Positions 7,975 through 13,177 of a stretch of DNA of 64,000 nt are shown here, in pieces (positions within the stretch are counted from its first letter, which is position 1; each line of letters begins with the position of its first letter). Source of the DNA: Pedobacter schmidteae. GTDB taxonomy: Bacteria; Bacteroidota; Bacteroidia; Sphingobacteriales; Sphingobacteriaceae. Below the pieces are notes generated by a model. It was given only the letters and a program-made list of their open reading frames with translations, did no database searches and was not told the DNA's origin. Where the stretch lies: assembly GCF_900564155.1 (NCBI RefSeq), contig NZ_LS999839.1, forward strand, positions 6,011,097 to 6,075,096, given 5' to 3'. The position numbers were made by a program, and so were the translations under genes.

Positions 7975-8919
7975 TTATTTGCAGTTTATTAATTGACGAA
8001 TTTGTTCTTTTTGCTCCTTTAGCTCTTTTGATTGTCCTTCGTTTTCCTTCTCCAGCCTAATCAAATGCAGAGTCAGCTCCTCTATTTTCTGTAGCAGCTT
8101 TGCATTCATTTCTCCTAAGTCAATCCCATTAGCTTTTACATCCTCCGCGGAAGGGATACCGGGTAAATGACCTTTGTCTTTAATCTGTCTTTCTGTTTCC
8201 TGGAGGGTTGGGAGTTGATAATCTTTGGTAAATACATAGTCAGGCCAATTTGTATTTTCTACTTTGATTTCCTGAGCGCGAATTTTTCCATAGACGGCAA
8301 GTTTGTAGCCCTTTGGATCAGTTGTACCAATACCAACATTGCCTGCAAAGAAATTGGTTTCCGCTCCATTGAAATAAGCATTTTTCTCGTAGGATATTCC
8401 ATGTTGATTTACATATGGGTCTACAATAGTTTTAAATGTATGATTTGTCCCTGCCGGATTATATGCCGACGGTTCATTAAAAGGAAGTGGGTTGGCTACG
8501 CCATCATAAACTGTAGGGCTAACTTCAAAATTGCTGTTGTAGTAATAAGTAACTCCACCACCTCTTAACCAAATTACTATCTTTCCGTAACCATTGTTGA
8601 TACTAACATCTTGCCAGCCGGCTACGAATACCAGTTCCGACTGCCTAATATCTGCGTTTATAAAATTTGCTTTGTGCCCTCCTAAACTAACATGAAAAAC
8701 AAATTTCGAGATTAATGAGCCTAACCACGAGGCATCAGTATGGACAAAGGAGCGCCCCAAGTATAACTCGGTAGGCGTGTTATTGTTCCAAGCCCCGTCT
8801 GCAAAAGTTACCGGGTAAAATTTATCGCTATCACCGTTTACCTTAAAACTGCCATTAAATCCAGCATAACTTACTGAAACGGACATAACTGTTAAGAGAA
8901 TTGCAACTAATATTTTCAT
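7975..8919 (-). CDS. Tail-fibre-like secreted protein, array member 2
   Basis: The gene encodes 314 residues starting MKILVAILLTVMSV, with a signal peptide ending near VSYAG. The variable part of about 175 residues is a beta-rich domain (FNGSFKVNGDSDKFYPVTF, SKFVFHVSLGGHKANFI, YGKIVIWLRGGGVTYYY). It resembles the hydrophobic-strand pattern of the interaction domains placed before tail-fibre tips in other Bacteroidetes secreted proteins; this is my reading, not a database match. GNVGIGTTDPKGYKLAVYG and the constant module follow, with ETERQIKDKGHLPGIP and a long coiled-coil end (LEKENEGQSKELKEQKEQ). Its start overlaps the end of member 1 by four bases (8916-8919), so it is coupled to it. Confidence 0.7.
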   Translation of the reverse strand: MKILVAILLTVMSVSVSYAGFNGSFKVNGDSDKFYPVTFADGAWNNNTPTELYLGRSFVHTDASWLGSLISKFVFHVSLGGHKANFINADIRQSELVFVAGWQDVSINNGYGKIVIWLRGGGVTYYYNSNFEVSPTVYDGVANPLPFNEPSAYNPAGTNHTFKTIVDPYVNQHGISYEKNAYFNGAETNFFAGNVGIGTTDPKGYKLAVYGKIRAQEIKVENTNWPDYVFTKDYQLPTLQETERQIKDKGHLPGIPSAEDVKANGIDLGEMNAKLLQKIEELTLHLIRLEKENEGQSKELKEQKEQIRQLINCK

Positions 8920-9647
8920 TTCTTATTTTCTAATTGATTTACACGTTCACTTAAATTCTTATTCTCCTTCTTCATTTCAATTAAATGCAAAGTCAACTCC
9001 TCTATCTTCTGCAATAACTTTGCATTCATTTCCCCAATGTCAATTCCATTGGTTTTCACCTCCTCAGCTGATGGAATCCCAGGCAAGTGGCCCTTCTCTT
9101 TAATGTGTTTTTCTGTTTCGGCAAGTGTTGGCAATAAATAATCCTTAGCAAATACATAGTCCGGCCAGTTTGTATTTTCTACTTTAATCTCCTGTGCACG
9201 GATTTTCCCCTTTACGGATAGCTTTTCTGTTGGCAATTTTGTCCCGATCCCAACGTTCCCATTTACGGCCATCCTCATCACAAAATTTCCATCAGATTCA
9301 TATTCCTGTGCCACTGTATTATTGGTAAAAAAATCGAGGTATCCTCCAACTCCGGAATTTCCCGCCCGGATTTCATTCTGGTTGTTGTTGCCAAATATGA
9401 GAAAGGCCTGCCCTCCCGCCATCGTTCCTAAAGTCGTTTTATAATTTCCACCATAATTTGCTGGTGTAAGGGTTATTTTGGGCGTAAAATGGTACAGATC
9501 CAATAATGAAGAAGGAGTTGTTGTACCAATTCCTACATTCCCATTAGAAGGGAAAGTATTAGTCGTTTGACCAAAGGTTCCATAGACTATCCCAGTTAGC
9601 ATTACCATGGTTAAATATTTTCTCATACTATCATTGTTTAATTTCAT
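8916..9647 (-). CDS. Tail-fibre-like secreted protein, array member 1 (first of operon)
   Basis: The gene encodes 243 residues if it starts at 9647; an alternative start at 9626 (MRKYLTMVMLTG) gives a cleaner signal peptide with cleavage near YGTFGQ. It holds two fibre units, GNVGIGTTTPSSLLDLYHF and GNVGIGTKLPTEKLSVKG, separated by a Gly/Asn-rich stretch. The constant module follows with small changes (LLPTLAETEKHIKEKG; GIDIGEMNAKLLQKIEEL) and a coiled-coil tail. It is the promoter-proximal gene of the eight-gene set. The conserved hairpin leader lies about 60 bp upstream (9712-9751), so any attenuation would act on the whole operon. Family confidence is good; function unknown. Confidence 0.7.
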   Translation of the reverse strand: MKLNNDSMRKYLTMVMLTGIVYGTFGQTTNTFPSNGNVGIGTTTPSSLLDLYHFTPKITLTPANYGGNYKTTLGTMAGGQAFLIFGNNNQNEIRAGNSGVGGYLDFFTNNTVAQEYESDGNFVMRMAVNGNVGIGTKLPTEKLSVKGKIRAQEIKVENTNWPDYVFAKDYLLPTLAETEKHIKEKGHLPGIPSAEEVKTNGIDIGEMNAKLLQKIEELTLHLIEMKKENKNLSERVNQLENKK

Positions 9648-9711
9648 AACCTAAGCCGTTTACTGCTGAACTATTCTCCGATCAGCCACTGACGACTTAA
9701 CCAAGCAATGT

Positions 9712-9751
9712 TAAAAAAACAAAGGGCAACCAGTTTGCCCTTTGCTTTTTA
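9712..9751 (-). terminator. Leader hairpin, copy B
   Basis: A ten-base stem (CAAAGGGCAA at 9720-9729 with its complement at 9735-9744), flanked by A and T runs, is the same sequence as copies A and C apart from a G-to-A change at the stem base. It stands about 65 bp before the first gene of the eight-gene array. Confidence 0.7.
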
Positions 9752-9848
9752 TTTGAAAATAATTTTCAAAAGATTTTCGAGACGAAAAATCATGCATTAA
9801 ATCTATTTAAATGCACATTTCATGAAATCTAAGTATCAAATTCGGGGT

Positions 9849-9910
9849 CATTTTGCAAAATTACCGGGGCTAAAAAGTGTACCACCCCCTGTTTTAAAAC
9901 GCGCAAAAAA
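9849..9910. repeat. GTGTACCACCCCC-containing repeat, copy B
   Basis: This is the partner of the block at 1661-1722. It has ACCGGGGC, then AAAAAGTGTACCACCCCCTG, then AAAACGCGCAAAAAA. It sits 144 bp from hairpin copy B, the same distance as in copy A. A second, weaker GGGGTCATTTTGCAAAA unit just beside it (9844-9860) makes a doubled terminal repeat of IS21 type more likely. Confidence 0.45.
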
Positions 9911-10584
9911 TGGAAATGCTGATCAAACATTCTCGCTGCCCACGAATTCAATTTCTTTTAGTAACTTTATTATTTAGTTACATTTTTAATGTACGCTATA
10001 TCAAGATTAGCCAGGTTTACTTTTTAAAGGTCCAGCATTCGTACGTTGTAGCTATCTAAGCCCTACCTTAAAGGTGGTTTACAGATTCCACGTACCTGTT
10101 ATGTAGGTATGAGGTACCTGTTATGTACCTGTTTATATTAAGCCTGATCTAAGCGGCCATGGGTAAACTGCTGTTTCCGCAACTTTGGGCAGTAGTTTTT
10201 TTATCTACTCTGGATGGCCTTTTTTCGGCGTATAACAAGGACCTCTTTTCTAGGTGTTCTGTACCTGTTTCATACCTGTCTGGTAGGTGCATACAGCTAT
10301 AAAACCTATTTTAAAGCAGTGTTAGCCACGTTTTTTATATTCCCTGTTGTCGATGTACCTGTTTATAGTAAGCCCGACCTATTTTGACAGACCAGCCTGA
10401 AAACGTTACTAGAAAATTGCTTGATTTTGGTTATCCTGACTACTTTATACCAAAAGTATAACTTTCATTATCTTCTACTTTATAACCCTGACAATATATC
10501 TTTAATGAATGAACGGCTTAAGCCAGCACTTCCCTCTTTAGCGGATTCAAGGCATTGTTTTAATGTAACCGAACATCACCTTAC
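9911..10584. other. Non-coding gap with short repeats
   Basis: No convincing gene is seen here. The stretch holds the TACCTGTT repeat cluster (10093-10380). A 47-codon plus-strand frame at 10159-10302 (MGKLLFPQLWAVVFLST...) has no recognised homology and is not called as a gene. The rest shows no motif I can support. Confidence 0.4.
10093..10380. repeat. Cluster of TACCTGTT repeats
   Basis: TACCTGT or TACCTGTT occurs at 10093, 10115, 10126, 10262, 10273 and 10356. Two copies sit in a 26-bp imperfect direct repeat (GTACCTGTTTAT then AAGCC) at 10125-10150 and 10355-10380. Several pair with a nearby AGGTA to make inverted repeats, for example 10093-10109. This could be a multi-site operator or a recombination relic upstream of the fibre-like operon. 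Confidence 0.5.
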
Positions 10585-10937
10585 TTATTGAACATTAGCT
10601 CGTCTTAATATAAAGCCCTCAAAAAACAACTTTTTCCCCTTAAAAAGTATTAATTTACCATTAAGACTTCTATAATGTCTTTCATCTTTGTATGGAATAT
10701 CAAACCCCATTACCTTACTTTTAAGCCTAATGCTTTTATCATTTACCCATTCAAAAGTACCTTCCGAATAGCCTAGCCGCTCGTAATAGTAAAACTGATT
10801 TGCATCCTTAAACACAAATACTTTTTCTCCTGACATCCCCATATGTCCTGTGGAATATCTACTTCCCGAAACATCAATCCGACTTACACGACAGGATAAT
10901 AGTTTAACATTAAAGTAAATATGATTACTTTTCTCAT
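10585..10937 (-). pseudogene. Small lipoprotein gene with a frameshift in its signal peptide
   Basis: The longest open frame from an ATG covers 10585-10842 (85 residues), but the same frame is open further upstream and reads KLLSCRVSRIDVSGSRYS, a lipoprotein cleavage site. In the next frame an ATG at 10937 gives MRKVIIFTLM, a normal signal-peptide start, and then hits a stop. Joining the two near 10905 with one extra base would yield a complete small lipoprotein of about 116 residues. The mature part (VFKDANQFYYYERLGYSEG, IPYKDERHYRSLNGKLILF) is not recognised. It is a broken gene, a sequencing indel, or a gene that uses the later start without export. It lies in the decaying tail of the RHS region. 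Confidence 0.5.
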
Positions 10938-11032
10938 CTGGTTAAAAAGCGCAAACTATCTTCTATATGCAGAAATTTTTCAATTGAGATAAGTACTTGA
11001 CACCATTACTTCAACTGCATCAGTAGAAGGTG

Positions 11033-11602
11033 TCACTTTTTTTCTACCTTTCCGCTAATTATCTTATAACTTTTCGATGATAATTTGTCATGCATTTTCA
11101 ATTCCTTGTTTACAAATTGCAATTGATGCTTTGTCGAGATCACTCCATTGACCCTTTCGGCAACAGCGATTCTGTTAAACGCAATATCAAAATTTGAGTT
11201 CGTCCTAAATTCACCTTCATTATTTGTCTCAAACAAAACAACCCCATCTAAAGGTTTTATTTTATTACCAGAGGACGAATCATTGATTATCAAAGTCACT
11301 TTTCCATGATAGTTTGATGGAACAACTAAAATACACATATCTATTTTATAAAAGTACCTTATGTTAAAAACTACGAATATTAATATTAATACTAGAGGCA
11401 GTAACCTTAAAACATCTCTTTTATTTTTTAAATACTTAAAGAAGAAGAAAAAACCAAATAGTATCAAATAAGTAGCTAGTGAGCGGATGAACAATTTTAA
11501 GCTAATGAAATCACAAACTAATTGGATCAAACACAGCCCTATTCCTAAAATCAAAAAACCATAAAAACCAAACTTTATCAAATTATTTATTTTCTCTTTC
11601 AT
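11033..11602 (-). CDS. Membrane protein with three helices and a periplasmic domain
   Basis: The gene encodes 189 residues. Three hydrophobic segments lie near residues 9-32, 38-56 and 66-84 (FGFYGFLILGIGLCLIQLV; YLILFGFFFFF; LPLVLILIFVVF). A soluble C-terminal part of about 100 residues follows, containing MCILVVPSNYHGKVTLIIN and ending in charged KVEKK. That part has the strand pattern of a small beta-sandwich, like carboxypeptidase-regulatory folds, but I do not assign it. Its start overlaps the previous frame by 20 bp. Position within the small-gene tail of an RHS toxin locus makes an immunity protein against a membrane or periplasmic toxin one possibility; this is inference only. Confidence 0.5.
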   Translation of the reverse strand: MKEKINNLIKFGFYGFLILGIGLCLIQLVCDFISLKLFIRSLATYLILFGFFFFFKYLKNKRDVLRLLPLVLILIFVVFNIRYFYKIDMCILVVPSNYHGKVTLIINDSSSGNKIKPLDGVVLFETNNEGEFRTNSNFDIAFNRIAVAERVNGVISTKHQLQFVNKELKMHDKLSSKSYKIISGKVEKK

Positions 11603-11959
11603 CTCTAGTTTTATTATAATTATTTATATCATTTATTCCTTCCGACATTCGCGACTCCCTAAAATTATCCACTGCTTTTTGTGAGTCGCTATTGTTAGAA
11701 CTCATTGCTTCATCGATCTTATTTTTCAGGTTCGTAGATAATTTAGTTTTATTCAAATTCGATGTATTTTTAATATCATCAGGCTGGCTTGCTGACATAG
11801 GATTAAATGAGATTTTACCATCTACTTGGACAAACCAGGCTAAAGTGATCCCATCTCGCCAATTTTAAATTGCTCCCCATTGCCATTTATTATGAGTGAG
11901 TTAGCTTGGCCTTTCAAAATAGCGAAGTGGGATGATAAATAAAACGTATCCAAGAAAAA
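11583..11959 (-). pseudogene. Frameshifted gene of unknown function
   Basis: Coding-like sequence runs in two frames. The first (from 11959) reads FYLSSHFAILKGQANSLIIN then GNGEQFKIGEMGSL and a stop. The second, open across the break, reads DGITLAWFVQVDGKISFNP and continues as a 71-residue frame from the ATG at 11798 (MSASQPDDIKNTSNL) to 11583. A single missing base near 11852-11857 would join them as GE-DGITLAWF. No start codon is found at the 5' end, so the gene is also truncated. The C-terminal part is hydrophilic, Asn/Lys-rich and probably helical. No family is recognised. It fits with other broken genes in this stretch. Confidence 0.4.
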
Positions 11960-11966
11960 TTAATTA

Positions 11967-12095
11967 TTAAAAGGTTAGGCTCGATCCAATTTTATATTCT
12001 GTAGAACACTCTCTATCCTTTAACCAAAAAGAGGTTACAAAATAAAATAAGTATACATTAAAAGATGTAACAATTTTCTCAATTGTATTTATCAT
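11967..12095 (-). CDS. Very small ORF coupled to the upstream gene by ATGA overlap
   Basis: A 42-codon frame starts at 12095, its ATG overlapping the stop of the TPR-like gene (12092-12094). It reads MINTIEKIVTSFNVYLFYFV, then a charged and polar tail with WLKDRECSTEYKIGSSL. It has one aromatic hydrophobic stretch and no recognised motif. The ATGA overlap is the only evidence for translation, so this may be chance or a remnant of a longer gene in this decayed region. Confidence 0.2.
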   Translation of the reverse strand: MINTIEKIVTSFNVYLFYFVTSFWLKDRECSTEYKIGSSLTF

Positions 12096-12444
12096 GCGTC
12101 TCTTTCATTTGGTGCGCTGTTTTGATCATTTTTTTTTGATGTTTCAATTCTGTAACCCAATGATATTGCCTGTTCAAAATTTAATATTGCTTGCGTATGT
12201 TCTTCCAACATTAAACAACTAAGTCCCTTTTTATAATAATATCCTCTTTCATTCAAAGATTTTAATGGCAAAATACTATCTATCTTTTTTTTCGCCAAAT
12301 CAAGCGCTTGCTGTTTTATTAAACTATCAACTAATAGACTATCGCTATTTACAACAGCACTTATCTTTTGCTCCACTCTCCTTTTACTTTGAGAGCAAGA
12401 GGCTAATAAAATAATTAATAGTGGAAAAATATTCTATTCATCAT
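12092..12444 (-). pseudogene. TPR-like lipoprotein gene with a one-base loss in its signal peptide
   Basis: A 94-residue frame (12092-12376, GTG start MEQKISAVVNS) is open further upstream and reads PLLIILLASCSQSKRRVEQ, a clear lipobox. In the neighbouring frame an ATG ATG at 12444 reads MMNRIFFHY and stops. Adding one T to the five-T run just after MMNRIF would restore a full lipoprotein start ending in LLASC. The body has one TPR-like unit (GYYYKKGLSCLMLEEHTQAI then LNFEQAISLGY). Without the repair the product would start at a weak GTG and stay in the cytoplasm. It is either a real slip in a homopolymer (phase variation or decay) or a sequencing error. Confidence 0.55.
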
Positions 12445-12479
12445 TAATTCTAATTTTTAATAGCATCTAATTTTAATAA

Positions 12480-12571
12480 ATAATTTTACGGAGAAACATA
12501 ATTGTAGTCCTCCACCAACGGATCTACCACCTTCCAATTACTGGATCGTAGAATCTTGCCTCATAATCAAA
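12480..12571 (-). pseudogene. Orphan fragment of an RHS repeat-associated core
   Basis: The minus strand reads FDYEARFYDPVIGRW in one frame and VDPLVEDYNYVSP in another, then a stop. The intact RHS gene nearby has LDYGARFYDPLIGRWNVIDP and EDYMHWSPYNY at the matching place. The fragment is therefore a decayed copy of the end of an RHS core whose upstream repeats and downstream toxin are gone. Displaced core tips of this kind are known from RHS loci in which the C-terminal toxin cassette has been exchanged. Confidence 0.65.
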
Positions 12572-12580
12572 TTAGCATAT

Positions 12581-12790
12581 CTATTCAAATTTTTCACGAA
12601 TTAATGTTTGTATAAAATATGAAGAATTGGGTACAGATTTACTTTTCCCAAAAACTTCATCGATTTTACACTGAGCTTTTACATAGTCCAACTCCCTAGC
12701 TCTCAATAGATAATAAAACGGCATATTTTTTTTTGTAATTTCATCGTTGCTATAAAGAACAGGTCCATCAATAGAGACATCATCGTTCAT
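12581..12790 (-). CDS. Small hypothetical protein, possibly the 3' part of an immunity gene
   Basis: The frame encodes 69 residues from the ATG at 12790 (MNDDVSIDGPVLYSNDEI). The same frame is open a little further upstream (SVKSHLFVIMNDDV) to a stop near 12823, so the visible gene may be a 5'-truncated remnant. The sequence is acidic and basic mixed, with PFYYLLRARELDYVKAQ and a C-terminal helix (YFIQTLIREKFE), and no signal peptide, suggesting a cytosolic protein. It sits between the candidate immunity gene 12845-13177 and an orphan RHS core fragment, where cognate or orphan immunity genes are expected. No family recognised. Confidence 0.35.
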   Translation of the reverse strand: MNDDVSIDGPVLYSNDEITKKNMPFYYLLRARELDYVKAQCKIDEVFGKSKSVPNSSYFIQTLIREKFE

Positions 12791-12844
12791 TATAACAAAT
12801 AAATGAGATTTAACGCTATCATGCTAGAGTTGACACAGTTCACT

Positions 12845-13177
12845 TTACAGTATTGGCACTAACGGAAATTTCTTCAAAGGAGAAAAATCACCTTTAAATA
12901 TATCCAATTCGTAAAGATTATCCTCAGTATCTAAAATTACAGAAATAACTAAAAGCACTCCATCAATATCGTACAAATCTATATCCTTTAATATGCCACT
13001 AGTTCTCCTATCATCCATTCCTTCTACCACTACTCTCAAACTACCCATTCCTCCATCGTCCATTTCCTCCACGATCAGACTATCCAACTTGTCAATTATT
13101 TTTTGACCTTCTGAAGTATCTTTTATCATATAGGTAATCAAATCAATTTCTTCCTGTTTTAGTTTTCTTTTCATCAT
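12845..13177 (-). CDS. Candidate immunity protein for the RHS toxin (DUF6984-like)
   Basis: This 110-residue soluble protein starts MMKRKLKQEEIDLITYMI. Its ATG overlaps the RHS stop by four bases (ATGA), the usual arrangement for a polymorphic toxin and its immunity gene. Features are an N-terminal helix, the stretch VEEMDDGGMGSLRVV (about residues 36-50), then alternating strands (GVLLVISVILDTEDNLYEL) and a Pro-ended tail. The xLIxxM...GGMGS pattern resembles DUF6984 proteins as I remember them; this should be treated as a tentative match. No signal peptide or membrane segment is visible, consistent with neutralising a toxin in the cytoplasm. The role is inferred mainly from position and overlap. 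Confidence 0.55.
   Translation of the reverse strand: MMKRKLKQEEIDLITYMIKDTSEGQKIIDKLDSLIVEEMDDGGMGSLRVVVEGMDDRRTSGILKDIDLYDIDGVLLVISVILDTEDNLYELDIFKGDFSPLKKFPLVPIL

Larger units (their letters stand above)
2540..9647 (-). repeat. Tandem array of eight paralogous genes: constant 3' end, variable 5' end
   Basis: All eight genes end in the same module of about 85 codons: xIRAxEIKVExxNWPDYVF, PTLQETEKHIKxKGHLPGIP, NGIDxGEMNAKLLQKIEEL, then a coiled coil of varying length. Between two copies checked by eye the DNA is roughly 80 percent alike over the module, while the 5' parts are unrelated or only distantly similar. Junctions between most genes are 1-11 bp gaps or 1-4 bp overlaps. Such a layout gives repeated homologous patches about 0.7-1.1 kb apart, a substrate for head swapping, gene loss and gene gain. 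Confidence 0.8.

Noticed and set aside
2540..9647. Prophage or phage-tail cluster
   Set aside because: Tail-fibre-like strands occur, but every protein has a signal peptide and there is no capsid, portal, terminase, sheath or integrase gene.
10996..11040. Hairpin TGACACC/GGTGTCA near the end of the 11033-11602 gene
   Set aside because: The stem is short, the loop long, and the T-run is on the strand that carries no gene upstream.
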